This document shows, piece by piece, positions 1 to 11,960 of a stretch of 64,000 nucleotides of DNA. The stretch spans positions 13,031,456 to 13,095,455 of the forward strand of contig NC_051095.1 of NCBI RefSeq assembly GCF_901709675.1, read 5' to 3'. The notes beneath the pieces are model-generated. The model was not told the DNA's origin and did not search any database. It saw nothing but the letters and a program-made list of their open reading frames with translations. A program made the translations under genes and the position numbers. Source of the DNA: Syngnathus acus (lineage: Eukaryota; Chordata; Actinopteri; Syngnathiformes; Syngnathidae). How positions within the stretch are numbered: position 1 is the first letter of the stretch; each line of letters starts with the position of its first letter.

Positions 1-2692
1 CTTTAAAGGTTTAGTAAAGTAATGCTGGGCCCACGTGGTATTGCAAACTAAAAATGAATCATGGTTCGTCTCTGCTGCAGTAGCACTGGAGGGATCGGCG
101 GCAGCTATTCAGCTCAGGCATGTGACGTCCAGTCCTTACTTTCAAATTGGTGGCCTTCACATTACGCTGTAATGATTACAGTAACTCCACATGCGTACAC
201 AGAAATATCTTAAATATGAACGTTGGTGACAATTAACTAAGGGAAATCAGATATGGCTAAAGAATGTGATTCAACTGATTATTTTTTTTAAAAACAAACT
301 CATGAAATAGGTCTGGTCAAAAATAATAGTACATTTCAAAAGATTGAAATTAGACCATAGGGATATGATCAACCAAGGTGTGCCATCTAATTAGCATCAC
401 GAGTGTCTTCATAATTGTAATTAAAGTCAGTCGAACGATTTAAAGGGTGACAAGTAGCCACTGTGCTGTGTACCACACTAAACATGGGTCAAAGGAAGCA
501 AAGGAGAGCAGCGTCTCAGGAGATTGGAACAAAAGTTATAGGTAAAGGTAAAGGCTACGAGACCATCTCCATTCAGCTTCATGGTACTGTGACTACAATT
601 GCACATATTCAGAAATCGAAGATCCACGGGACTGTAGCCAACCTTCCTTTCAAACTGAGCCAATCATTTAACTAATAAAATAAAATCCAATGTTTGTCAA
701 ATTTGCTGGTCCGGTGAATCTCTCAAAATAATCCAAAAGAATTTATTGAGTTATGGAAAAGAGCTCTTAAACTGCTCGGCCCATTTGATTCTGATACTAA
801 CTTAGTTTCCATTAAATAAACAGCAGCATCTTTAAATGCATGCAAATTATATAAAATGCAGTCTTAAAAACTGACTCTGAGATGTTGTAATGGAGTTTCC
901 TACTCAGTAGTAAATATAATGATCATTATGTGGTGATTAGAGGTCTAAACTTCCTGCTCACTCTGCAGCGTTGTGCTCATCCATTTTTATGTTCTGGGGT
1001 AAGGTTTAATAATGCGCGTGTCTTGTATGTTTGACATGTACCGAAGTCAAATTCTTTGTTTGGCATGCTCAAACATGGCCACATGGGTTTCCCAAACAAT
1101 GCATTTTTAGAGTATTCAAAACATTGAAGGAAAAAAATCAACTTATGTCATGTTAAGTACCAATATACAACTTTGGGAAAATGCATGCTGATTTAATAAT
1201 ATTATTCTAAAATCAATTTTGTCGAATTAAAGTCCACCACGCCCCCGAGCGACACGGCTGAACACATACGGGAGTATAGTTTTGAGCTCTTTTACATTAT
1301 CCTTCACCTCCCACCTTTCTTTTTCATCAGAAAAATTGATTCTCTGTTGTGTCTTCCACAGTTGATCATTGTTTTTTGTCTCTTGGACGTGTTGCCACTG
1401 TTAAGTGAATTCCGTTGCTCTGTAATTGTGATGTGTGCAGTGACAATAAATCTGATTCTTTTCCATTCCATGAAACAGCAACATCCAAAAACCCCGTTCC
1501 ATTGCTAGCATGCTCTGAAGTCTCCGTGTGGTGCTATCATTGATTAAAATGGTCGGAAATTACTTCAGATTAATCTGCCCTCACGCCTACCCACGACCAG
1601 CCAAAAAATGGATAGCCCTTAAAAATAAGCCACTGCGGTGACATTATATTCCCAAAACCTTTTCCAGAAGTCTTACGGCTATGAGTGATGCATTACATAA
1701 AATGATAAGCTAATTATGCGGTGTAACAGGCAGGGATAAATTTGTAAGCCTCACCTTAGTGGCTGACTCCTTCCTTCTGCACTGAAAAATTACAGCTATC
1801 GATTTAAAAAAAAAACAAAATCAGCCTCACTCAAATTTATCCAACTTAACTTTTTTCATCCCTTATTGCCTAAAAAAAAACATTGCACAACAACAGTAGC
1901 ACACGTTCCATCTTGAGGAAACTGCGACAGAGTGAGGGCAGAGGCAAAGTTTTGCAACGCTTGTCAGACACTTCAGGTGTTCAAGAGAGAACGTAAATGG
2001 ACTTGTTCTTTAGATATTTTCAACACTTTACATTGGTTAGTAATAAAACTATTTGCTGACCTCTGCACATATAGTTCATTAGGATTTGGCCGCATCGCCC
2101 AGTGTGCGGCTGGCCTAACCCTTTAATAAACATCTCACCCCAAGTCGACGTGTGGTCCTCTTGGTAGTTGAGCAAACAGCATTTATGAGAGCACTATATC
2201 AGAGACTCCCAGCATGCCCATGAAGCTGAAATCAGTACAACTCCCGACATTAAAGATGTCTAATAGACCTTCAAAATAATAATACATCTCTCAAGATGTG
2301 TCTCTTTTGATTTCACCACACAGCGCATGGTTCACTCACATTGTACAGGTCTGTAAATTGTGAATTAATGTGTGCACACAGCGCTAACGGCCGCCGGAGC
2401 CCTTTCTTTATGCAATACATGGAAAAAGTCAAAGCCCACAGGCAGCCAGTTCATGACCGAGCGTGCGACACTGCCGTGTCATATAATTAATGTATTCGGC
2501 CCAGTGCGAATGCGCCCTTAATTTCCAATTTACCGTAGCACAGACATGCACAATGTGTAAAGCAGTCATGTAGGGATGGGAATTGATGAAAATGTAGCCG
2601 TTCTGATTCCATTATTGATACTGCTCCAACTTCTTATTAATTCTCATTAGGTAAGCAAATCAGATAATACTTATTAATAATTTATATAATTG
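1..2692. other. Gene-free AT-rich sequence
   Basis: No reading frame here exceeds about 70 codons and none resembles a known protein. There are no splice-flanked frames that I would defend. The only recognisable item is a short retroelement-like 3' tail near 1405-1462. The stretch ends at the target site of the LINE insertion. Confidence 0.6.
1405..1462 (+). repeat. Decayed non-LTR retroelement 3' tail
   Basis: The sequence runs from a 'gaattccgttgctctg' block into 'gtgcagtgacaataaa' and then a TCTGATTCT-like end. This layout (ATTTCGTTG-like block, short spacer, GACAATAAA, simple tail) is typical of 3' ends of fish LINE copies, probably the L2 group. Similar ends occur near 25345-25435 and 57600-57675. 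The family assignment is from memory of the motif; only the motif is seen. Confidence 0.4.
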
Positions 2693-2705
2693 ATATCACT
2701 ATATA
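2693..2705. repeat. Target-site duplication, left copy
   Basis: The 13 bases ATATCACTATATA here recur exactly at 5160-5172, just beyond the other end of the LINE. A direct repeat at both ends of a retroelement is the expected mark of target-primed reverse transcription. The AT-rich surroundings make a chance match more likely than usual, but the position is exact at both edges. Confidence 0.75.
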
Positions 2706-5159
2706 TCCATCCATCTTCTTCCGCTTATCCGGGGTCGGGTCGCGGGGGCAGCAGCTTCAGGAGGGACTCCCAGACTTCCCTCTCCCCAGCCACTTCATCT
2801 AGCTCATCCCGGGGGATTCCAAGGCGTTCCCAGGCCAGCTGAGAGACATAGTCTCTCCAGCGCGTCCTGGGTCGTCCCCGGGGTCTCCTACCGGTGGGAC
2901 ATGCCCGGAAAACCTCCCCAGGGAGGCGTCCAGGAGGCATCCTGATGAGATGCCCGAGCCACCTCATCTGGCCCCTCTCAACGTGGAGGAGTAGCGACTC
3001 TACTCCGAGTCTCTCCCGGATGACCGAACTTCTCACCCTATCTCTAAGGGAGAGCCCGGACATCCTGCGGAGAAAACTCATTTCGGCCGCTTGTATCCGG
3101 GATCTCGTTCTTTCGGTCACGACCCATAGCTCGTGACCATAGGTGAGGGTAGGAGCGTAAATCGACCGGTAAATTGAGAGCTTTGCCTTTTGGCTCAGCT
3201 CTCTCTTTACCACGACGGACCGGTACAGAGTCCGCATTACTGCCGACGCTGCACCGATCCGCCTGTCGATCTCGCGCTCCATTCTCCCCTCACTCGTGAA
3301 CAAGACCCCAAGATACTTAAACTCCTCCACTTGGGGCAGGATCTCATCCCCGATCCGGAGAGGGCATTCCACCCTTTTCCGATCGAGGACCATGGACTCG
3401 GATTTGGAGGTGCTGACCCTCATCCCGACCGCTTCACACTCGGCTGCGAACCGCTCCAGTGAGAGCTGGAGATCACGGCCTGAAGAAGCCAACAGCACCA
3501 CGTCGTCTGCAAAAAGCAGAGACGCGATGCTGAGGTCCCCAAACCGGACACCCTCAACGCCTCGGCTGCGCCTAGAAATTCTGTCCGTAAAAATTATGAA
3601 CAGAATCGGTGACAAAGGGCAGCCTTGGCGGAGTCCAACCCTCACTGGGAACGAATCCGACTTACTGCTGGAAATGCGGACCAAACTCTGGCATCGGTGA
3701 TACAGGGACCGAACCGCCCTTATCAGTTGGCTCGGTACCCCGTACTCCCGAAGCACCCCCCACAGAACCTCCCGAGGGACACGGTCGAACGCCTTCTCCA
3801 AGTCCACAAAACACATGTGGACTGGTTGGGCGAACTCCCATGCACCCTCGAGGATCCTGCTGAGGGTGAAGAGCTGGTCCACTGTTCCACGGCCAGCACG
3901 AAAGCCACACTGTTCCTCCTGAATCCGAGGTTCGACCTCCCGACGGACCCTCCTCTCCAGCACCCCTGAATAGACCTTACCAGGGAGGCTGAGGAGTGTA
4001 ATTCCCCTGTAATTGGAACACACCCTCCGGTCCCCCTTCTTAAAGAGGGGAACCACCACCCCAGTCTGCCAATCCAGAGGCACTGTCCCCAATGTCCACG
4101 CGATGTTGTAGAGACGTGTCAGCCATGACAGCCCCACAACATCCAGAGCCCTTAAGAAATCCGGGCGGATCTCATCCACCCCCGGGGCCTTGCCACCGAG
4201 GAGTTTTTTAACTACCCCAGTGACTTCGACCCCAGAGATTGGAGAGTCCGCCTCAGAGTCCCCAGGCCCTGCTTCCACAATGGAAGGCGTGTAGGTGGAA
4301 TTGAGGAGGTCTTCGAAGTATTCTCCCCACCGACACACGACGTCCTGAGTCGAGGTCAGCAGCACGCCATCTCCACTGTAAACAGTGTTGACGTTGCACT
4401 GCTTCCCCCTCCTGAGACGCCGGATGGTGGACCAGAATTTCCTCGAAGCCGTCCGGAAGTCATTCTCCCTGGCCTCGCCAAACTCCTCCCACGCCCGGGT
4501 TTTTGCCTCAGCAACCGCCGAAGCCGCGTTCCGCTTGGCCATCCGGTACCTGTCAGCTGCCTCCGGAGTCCCGCAGGCCAAAACGGCCCGATAGGACTCC
4601 TTCTTCAGCTTGACGGTGTCCCTTACCGCCGGTGTCCACCAGCGGGTTCGGGGATTGCCGCCACGACAGGCACCAATGACCTTACGGCCACAGCTCCGGT
4701 CGGCCGCCTCAACAATGGAGGCGTGGAACAAGGTCCACTCGGACTCAATGTCCCCCGCCTCCCCCGGGACGTGGGAAAAGCTCTGCCGGAGGTGGGAGTT
4801 GAAGCTCTTCCTGACAGGGGATTCCGCCAGACGTTCCCAGCAGACCCTCACAGAGCGTTTGGGTCTGCCAGGTCGGACCGGCATCTTCCCCCACCATCGG
4901 AGCCAACCCACCACCAGGTGGTGATCAGTTGACAGCTCCGCCCCTCTCTTCGCCCGAGTGTCCAAAACATGCGGCCGCAAATCCGATGACACGACTACAA
5001 AGTCGATCATCGAACTGCGGCCTAGGGTGTCCTGGTGCCAAGTGCACACATGGACACCCTTATGTTTGAACATGGTGTTCATTATAGAAAATCCGTGTCG
5101 AGCACAGAAGTCCAATAATAGAACACCACTCGGGTTCAGATCGGGGGGGCCGTTCCTAT
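2706..5159 (-). mobile_element. 5'-truncated RTE-clade (Rex3-like) LINE
   Basis: A non-LTR retrotransposon read on the minus strand. The 5' end is cut inside the endonuclease domain and the 3' end is intact. Behind the stop codon (2725-2727) the 3' UTR is only 19 bases and ends in GATGGATGGA; a very short 3' UTR made of GATG units is characteristic of fish Rex3 elements. The insert is flanked by 13-bp direct repeats. At 2.45 kb it lacks roughly the first quarter of a full RTE-type element, the usual result of incomplete reverse transcription. The G+C content is clearly higher than in the surrounding AT-rich DNA. The absence of frameshifts and stops suggests a young insertion. Rex3 is my best name; another RTE lineage is possible. 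Confidence 0.9.
2725..5157 (-). CDS. LINE endonuclease (partial)/reverse transcriptase polyprotein
   Basis: About 810 codons are open without a stop. An ATG at 5175 extends the frame into flanking host DNA and is not a real start; the true N-terminus is missing. Numbering from that ATG, residues ~18-90 are the C-terminal part of an AP-type endonuclease, with MIDFVVVS (~56-63) and STDHHLVV (82-89), the last carrying the conserved Asp-His pair. The reverse transcriptase follows: SNYRGITLL (~387), CFVDLEKAFD (455-464, motif A aspartate), GLRQGCPLSP (~514), FADD (555-558, catalytic), FKYLGV (~619). A C-terminal tail contains the GQMRWLGH block and ends shortly after LPPRPDPG. The protein nicks target DNA and copies its own RNA at the nick, but this copy cannot be autonomous because the catalytic N-terminal half of the endonuclease is absent. 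No promoter for it is visible. Confidence 0.88.
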   Translation of the reverse strand, partial: RNGPPDLNPSGVLLLDFCARHGFSIMNTMFKHKGVHVCTWHQDTLGRSSMIDFVVVSSDLRPHVLDTRAKRGAELSTDHHLVVGWLRWWGKMPVRPGRPKRSVRVCWERLAESPVRKSFNSHLRQSFSHVPGEAGDIESEWTLFHASIVEAADRSCGRKVIGACRGGNPRTRWWTPAVRDTVKLKKESYRAVLACGTPEAADRYRMAKRNAASAVAEAKTRAWEEFGEARENDFRTASRKFWSTIRRLRRGKQCNVNTVYSGDGVLLTSTQDVVCRWGEYFEDLLNSTYTPSIVEAGPGDSEADSPISGVEVTGVVKKLLGGKAPGVDEIRPDFLRALDVVGLSWLTRLYNIAWTLGTVPLDWQTGVVVPLFKKGDRRVCSNYRGITLLSLPGKVYSGVLERRVRREVEPRIQEEQCGFRAGRGTVDQLFTLSRILEGAWEFAQPVHMCFVDLEKAFDRVPREVLWGVLREYGVPSQLIRAVRSLYHRCQSLVRISSSKSDSFPVRVGLRQGCPLSPILFIIFTDRISRRSRGVEGVRFGDLSIASLLFADDVVLLASSGRDLQLSLERFAAECEAVGMRVSTSKSESMVLDRKRVECPLRIGDEILPQVEEFKYLGVLFTSEGRMEREIDRRIGAASAVMRTLYRSVVVKRELSQKAKLSIYRSIYAPTLTYGHELWVVTERTRSRIQAAEMSFLRRMSGLSLRDRVRSSVIRERLGVESLLLHVERGQMRWLGHLIRMPPGRLPGEVFRACPTGRRPRGRPRTRWRDYVSQLAWERLGIPRDELDEVAGEREVWESLLKLLPPRPDPG

Positions 5160-5172
5160 ATATCACTATATA
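5160..5172. repeat. Target-site duplication, right copy
   Basis: An exact 13-base match to 2693-2705, directly abutting the truncated 5' end of the minus-strand LINE. Confidence 0.75.
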
Positions 5173-5424
5173 CAATATATTATTAATATCATTATATACA
5201 GTATATTATTACTGTACACTACCGTTCCAAAATGAAAGCAGATTTTCCCTGATTGTTTTTCCATTTATTTTTAAGATGTTCTATGTAGGGAAAAAAATCA
5301 AGGGCATAAAAGATCAAAATAAAGCAAAACACAAATAGCCAGTGGACATATCAAATATTTAAAATACATATATGTTAATACTGCCACATTTGAAAGATAC
5401 TGTTGTGTTCATTCATATATCATA

Positions 5425-5545
5425 CAGCTTCAGAAAATTGGTGAGCTGTGACCGGTTGTGACCTGAGACCGGGCAACTGTGATGTCATTTTCAGTCGACA
5501 GCAAGTGACAAAATAACTGCCCCCTGAGATGCAAGAAGAAACAGG
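5425..5545 (-). repeat. Fragment of dispersed TTAA-type DNA element
   Basis: Read on the minus strand, this segment contains 'gtcacttgctgtcgactgaa', a run matching AATGACATCACAGTTGC, then a GGTCTCAGGT block and 'cacagctcacc'. The same ordered blocks occur on the plus strand near 11835-11930 and 17489-17584, and a weaker version near 38025-38110. It is therefore a diverged member of the family whose more complete member lies at 40738-41285. No protein is encoded. Confidence 0.5.
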
Positions 5546-6689
5546 TGGAGCTTGCCTGTTTGATTTTGTTATTTTGGAATCGTCAGGTCTGACAAGAGTT
5601 CTTTTGATTTTTACCTCACAACAGGAAAATCTGGAGTCTCTTTTTGTTTGTGTAAGCCCATATGAAGAAATACATTATCTTAGGTAAAGCTCTGGTTTGC
5701 ACATCCACTGGACATCTGGGCTTTTCCTGAGCTTCAGAAAGCAATCAACGAGTGAAACACTGAAAAAGGGAGATAAGCCTGTGAATAAATGAGCGAGTGT
5801 GCCCGCTGGACATGGAAAAAAGGTTCATTTCCTGCTCTTGACTTTGCTTGCTCATGTGCAGACAGAGCTCAGCCCTCATATCTGCCGCAGTGTCAAAATG
5901 CTGCCGGCAGGTTTGAGTTGTTTTGTATGGCTGTTGATCAGCATGCCTTGAGACTGCATAGAGCACCTGAAGGACCTTTGCTGTCTCAACCCTGACAAAA
6001 ATCGCATCCAACTGAAGTATGACGCGAATGAGTCAGTGATGATGTACACCAACTGATTTGTATTGGTTCCCCCCACCCGAGTCTGCTTGTGCATCCATCT
6101 GTCCCCTGTTGCTGCGTGGCAAAGGCGATTGGATCTTGATTTCGTTGTTGTAATCCCACATTCTCTCCCACCCTTCATTTTTGTTCCATTCATCCCCTCT
6201 GCCCAATTAACACCTACCACAGGCTCTATCTGCCTTCACAAACCCCCGAGGACATGGAGGTGGAATAAAAGTGACAGCGGGAAATAAATACGGCAAGAAA
6301 GCAACGAGAGGAATCAAATTTTGGCTGAGTGATGCATTGACATACGGTGGAGTGAAACAGGAGTCTCCTCCGGCCAAATTAAAACAGATGCAACGGTTAA
6401 ATGTAAAAGCACCCGAAGAGCGTGAGAGTAACTAAACCAGCGCGACGATTCTAAACAAGTTGAATGAATTCACACGTTGCAAATGAAGTGTGCGTGTGCG
6501 TGTGTGTGTGTGTGCGCTTGTGTCTGTGTGTGCTTGTGTATGTGTTGGCCTCAAGAAACCATCTGTCTCGTAGACCCATCAGGGACTCTCAGGACGACAT
6601 CAAACGAAGCCACTGAAGTGCATCGATGTGTGTACGTGAGAACCACCAAAGAGACTGCTGTTCATTTTTATGGCTTGAGGCCTGGCTGG

Positions 6690-6726
<37 letters not shown>

Positions 6727-9335
6727 CAGTGAGTTCTTTGTGTGTGCGTATGTACTTCAGGAGAACACGTCAGACTTGTAGGAACATGTAAATGAAGAAC
6801 CCTGCACAGAAAACCCACACAAAACTGATTTGTTTTGGGTGGGAATGCTTTAATGGCATTATCAATATCATTGTCAGTCAAGTTGCAGAACTTTTTCCCC
6901 ATGTATTGCCCCCGTCTTGTGTTGTAGTGTGTTAATGTTAAACAAACAAAACAAAACAATAAAAACAACAACAATTCCTAAAGAACTGTTTGACCTTTTT
7001 TCTAGATGGCCATACCGGAGGAGATTTTCGTTGTAATTTTAGTTCATTTTATTTGCTTTTATACACGTTTCAGTTTTCATTTTATGATGCACAGTTTTCA
7101 TTAGTTCTAATAACAATTTCAAAGACACATGCAGGTTTGTTGCTGCACAATTTTAAGTGACATCATAAAGAGCCCTATTCAATTCGCGGGCCGTGGGGCA
7201 CATGCGGCCCATAACTGACTCCAGAGTGGTCCAGCTTGTAGGCCAGTCTGCCTGAATTGAATTGCAGTCAAGAGATGCAGAGGGTATCTCGGTTGGCCAG
7301 ATTTTAAAAATTCCTACAGCGTTTGATAGCATGAATGAAACACTGGTGTAGCCGACCCACATTGCTGGTGGTGTTGTTTTGAAGTGTGGTTAGCGGTGCT
7401 GAAATGGCAAGATACTGGGAAAAAATATGTCCGTTTACTGGGCACTAATGCGTATGCCCCGGCTACAAATTTGCCCCAACTGAATTTGTAAATGAATAGG
7501 CCTGCCGTGAAGTGAAGTAGAAAGGCAGGTTTTTGTAAGTCCCATAAAACAGCTATTGCGCATGTTGCCGCATGAGAAGAAGAGATTTATTACAAGTATT
7601 GATTAACCACAGACGCCCGACATTACGCACACGTCGCATAGCACTGAGTCGACAATACACTGAAAAATGGCTGTTTATAACCACAACACTCCACATCCAT
7701 TAATGACTATTGACTGCACGCACCCCCGAGCAGAAAGATGGACAGCAAAGAGTAGAATGTCACCAAACACATCCTCAGAGACTAAACTGCACTGTATCAA
7801 CAAATGAAACGAACGTTTTTGAATGATTTGGTGCCCACAATGGACTGCTTTCACCACAAAGCCAATCAGACGTAGAACAAACACTTGAGACGATTTATGA
7901 TTTAAACAAACAGTTTCGACGAGTTATGACTTACCTCCACCTCCTCCGAGCAGAGTCTGGTTGGCTGAAACACAGGAAAGGAGAACCAATTATCATTAAT
8001 CGTCCTGCAAGTACATGCATCAAAATAATAGCAAACAATCATAAATCAAAGCATCTTTGGAATTTAATCACAGACAAAAAAACTCTCAGGAGTCTGAATG
8101 GAAATTGTGTGTTTCGTCAAATACCAAAAAAATACATAAAAATTCATTTTTATTTCTGAATTGGGGCACCGGTGAAAGTTTATGTTCATATTAAAATCAC
8201 TAAAGCAGTATTTCCCAACAATTGAGGCTAGACATTCATTTTGCATTGGAAAACGCTCATTGCACAGCACTCCACAAAAACGCCACAAAAAAAAAAGAAT
8301 AAATGCTCAATTGATTCACAAATGAACTTATTCAGGGTGAAATATATTCGTCAGCTTGTCTGGGAAATTCAGGTCTGTAAACATCTGTAATAACAACGCC
8401 TGCACGCTAGCTATAATGTGGTGCAGTAGGTAACAGAAATTGTGTGCCTCAATAGAGAGAAAAGATGACGCAAATCCTGGAGTGAGTGGTCAACACTGTA
8501 AACAAAAAAAGAAGCCACGCTTGGGCTATGTGACGAGCCCGTCTCGCTCATGACGTGTTTCCAAGGTGTCTATATGGAAATGAATCATTCAGCCAGTATT
8601 GTATTGTTTTTGCGAGTTTGAAGTGTCACAAAGGGAAAAAGATCTAAAAAAAATCCCTGTTTGACTTCCTTATTTCTCCTGTTTTTTTAAGACAGATGTT
8701 TTTGCTGAAACCAGCCCATGTCCTGCTGTTGATTACTAAAAAACAGAAAAAGCCAGGGTCAACGGGAATTCTTCCAGTGAGAGAAAGAGCCCAGCCTTTC
8801 TTCTGTAAGTTTGGTGCTTATATTGTCCAAGTACACAAATCTCTGCGGGTCTTGAAAGAACAGTCAAAATGCTCAAAAATGCTTGCCAATGTACAATAGG
8901 GAAGTCAGCTTTGAAAACGGCTGGCAGTGATGGCGTTACTTCCACCATTTAAAGTGGAATTGGAGTACATATAGTAGAAATAAATTTGAGAGACTGTATA
9001 TAAAATATTTTTCTATTCATATTTTCTATTTTCTATTTAATTTTCTAAAGAAATTATTCTGTTCCTATTTTGTTGTTACCGTCGAGTGTACAATATCTCC
9101 AGTGAAAAACATCTGGATTATTAGTAAGTGCTGATTCCAAATTTGATGACTGTCGGAAGAGCTACGCAGTAAAAATTGACGCTGGCTTTGAATGAGGAAA
9201 ATCCGCTATGATCGTTTCATCATTAGCTCCTCTTCCGTTGGCACTTCACACATCTCCAGATTGTCTTTTGTCTCGCATGTTGCACATTGCTGTGAACTGT
9301 GAAAATGTGAATAATTCTTCTCAGGCAGTCTGTCC
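5546..9335. other. Gene-free sequence before the duplication
   Basis: Only short frames occur (longest about 114 codons, unrelated to known proteins). A GT-rich stretch at about 6487-6545 and an (AT)n run at 6694-6723 are simple repeats that produce some low-complexity frames. I see no supported exon, RNA gene or intact transposon. Confidence 0.55.
6694..6723. repeat. (AT)n microsatellite
   Basis: An uninterrupted alternation of A and T of about 30 bases. Confidence 0.9.
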
Positions 9336-11150
9336 TAGAAGGCTCTTCAGCCCGGTAATGTTTCCAATTCCTAAATGGCGGTCGTCTGAAGAATGAAACG
9401 AGACTTCTTAATGGTAGTCACCATTCAACGTGTCTACTTATTCGCCCATCTACACCACCTTGACTGCAAAATGATTGTTGCTTCATATATTTGCCACAAT
9501 GATTCGTGCTCCACTAATAGCCAAACACAGGCTGCAGAATCAAAGCGTATGCTTTACATTGAGATTGCAGACTTGCAACATTTCAGTTCAAAACGCTTTG
9601 AAGTTGTTTTGAAAAATGCATTTGAGGAGGAATAACTCGCAAGGGTGGATGAATTTGGCGAAAAATCAATCAAACGCACATCCACAGACACACGTTAACG
9701 CTAATCATAAAGAGCTTGTGAAAGTGAAAGCAGCAAAGATATCATGGTGAATGTACAAATGTGTGAATGTGTTTACAAAAGTTCCAGTTCGTGCATCTGA
9801 TAAATCTCATCAAAAAGTTGTATACAACTGTATTTTCTAGTCATCAAGGGACGAATGGGGCACTAAATAGGGAGGTATTATTTTTCACATGAGACTGGGC
9901 TGTACTTCATTCGATCTGGCTGCTCCAGAAGAGACTGGAGCTGAAATACACCATTGTCCCGCAGTCATTATAAATTCAGTTCATTCCCACCAAATCAAGC
10001 TACAAATTAGAGCGTTTAAGCATGATGTGGGGAAAAAAATGAAGTGTTAATAAAATTAATGAGGCATCGGGGGGATGGTGAACATTAGAAAGAGTGGAAC
10101 GTGATGAGTAGAGACAGTGGTGGGAGTTTGTCTTTCGAACTAACTCGTCTGATGAATCATCCACAACTGGCATGAGGCCTCTTGGCAAAGGGTGACTTAA
10201 ACAAGGAGGCTCCCTTGTGAGACTCAACCGCCCCATGTGGAGAGATTATCCATTTAACATTTGTTTGAATCAAATTCAAGCCACAAGCAAGGCGGCAATT
10301 CGAGGTTTTGGCAACTATTACAACGTTACATTAATACGATACTATCATGTTAGATTGACTCATGCTCATATTGATCCTTACCTGACACAACATGCAACTA
10401 AAAATTATTTTATGGGAGGCAGAATTTGCTTGGAAGTCCAGTGGGCAAGAAACAAAGACGACCAAAACAAACACTATTGCAGGACACATACATTCAAATG
10501 CAGACAGTGTCAGTGGGTAACCATGACGACGCTAAGGTTTGTTACTGAAACCTAGTTAATTAGACAGCTGGAGTAACGTCGATACTCGAAGTGTGGAAGT
10601 GTTACAGCGTCAGTTTAAATCCACATTCACACAACAAATCGGAAAAGTGGGATGCAACTACTATATTAAAACAGCTTTTCTTCTTCAGCAGTATTAAAAG
10701 ACTAATCGAGATAGCTTATGGTGCGTCGACTAAATAAAGCGTGCTGCCAAGGCACACCAATTATCGCATCAGGGTGATAAGTTATACAAGTACATCTGGA
10801 GGGAGAGGGGGAGCGAGTAGGGAGGAGAGGTGTCGGGGGATGGGGTGGGGGGAGCCAGCACGCGAACGGGAGAGAGATGAAGTGAAAGTGAGTTGAGAGT
10901 GGAGAGAGGAAGACGCGGGACTAAATTTGCCTGGAACATAAAACAAGATGGAGTGTATTTCTTTCTCGGGAGGTAAGTAATCTCCGTGAGGGGTGGGGGT
11001 GGGGTGCAGAGGAACAGGAATGAAGGGATGAAGGCTGGAGGGCCTGAGATTGATGCTTCAGTGAAGGACAAAAGCTAAATATCTTAAACATGGTAGGATC
11101 CAGGAGGAAGGTGTTGATTTGACAAAGAGGATGTAAGAGGACAAAGCACT

Positions 11151-11158
11151 CGTGTGTG

Positions 11159-11196
<38 letters not shown>

Positions 11197-11216
11197 CGTG
11201 CGTGTGTGTGCGTGTG
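11151..11216. repeat. Interrupted (TG)n microsatellite, copy 1
   Basis: GT repeats interrupted by several CGTG units. The interruption pattern is the same in the second duplication copy at 16805-16870. Confidence 0.9.
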
Positions 11217-11541
11217 GGGAAGTGTTTGAATAGCGGATTCAATTATAAATAATGATGATGATTATGGTTCTTTACAAAAAATCTCCAATCTCCTAAGCAC
11301 AAAGCTTTATTAAAGCAGCATTTTCTCTTTGCAACTGTGCAGCTCTCCGCCTTATTTTTCTCCCCCTCCTTCTCTTATTCCCAAAGCCCCAATGCAACTT
11401 GTTTGTGTATTCCTACTTCTGCCTGCTGCTTTCTGCTCTCCCCACGACGCCGTGGCCAAGCCGCCACTCTACTTTACGGGCACATTATCTTTTTTAGTTA
11501 TTTTTGACAAGAGAATGTCAATCAATTTTGTCAAAGTGTCC

Positions 11542-11960
11542 TTAAAGGGGACGTCAATCCAAGATGTCAAAACTTTCTGTTTCATCTAAAATTGGCATAT
11601 TCTTAACATTGATTTTAAAACTTTCGTCTACCAAGTGTTTATTCTAAAAAAAAAAAAAAACCATTCAAAATGTGGCATTTACTCACCTAAGAAGCCAATT
11701 TATTTTTATTTTCTTTTAAATCCTTTATAATAACAAGTTTAATGCATCTCCACTCGTCTTAACACGGCATTCTTATGAATACCACATGTATGAATTAAGC
11801 AGTATAATCCACCAAATTTTAATCCATCTCAGGGGTCGGCCATTTTGCCACTTGCTGTCAATTGAAAATGTCAAGACAGTGCCTAAGGCCTCAATTAACA
11901 ACCAGCACGGCTTACCTGTTTCCAGGGTTTGGCCATGAGATGTTCACAAGCTTGGATGGA
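11542..11960 (+). mobile_element. TTAA-type non-autonomous DNA element, copy 1
   Basis: It begins TTAAAGGGGACGTCAATCC at 11542, which matches (with differences) the inverted ends of the element at 40738-41285. The next 150 bases also match that element on the opposite strand, including the blocks GTCTACCAAG and GGCATTTACTCACC. Further in it has 'ttgccacttgctgtcaattg', the block shared with 5425-5545. The right end is not clear; the boundary given is where I stop recognising shared sequence. No transposase is present. Confidence 0.5.

Noticed and set aside
2894-5338. Plus-strand frames of 69-134 codons across the LINE
   Set aside because: They are antisense shadows of the GC-rich reverse-transcriptase frame.
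10217-10555. 112-codon frame, identical again at 15871-16209
   Set aside because: Perfect conservation between the copies reflects the recent duplication, not selection. No domain or codon-use evidence.
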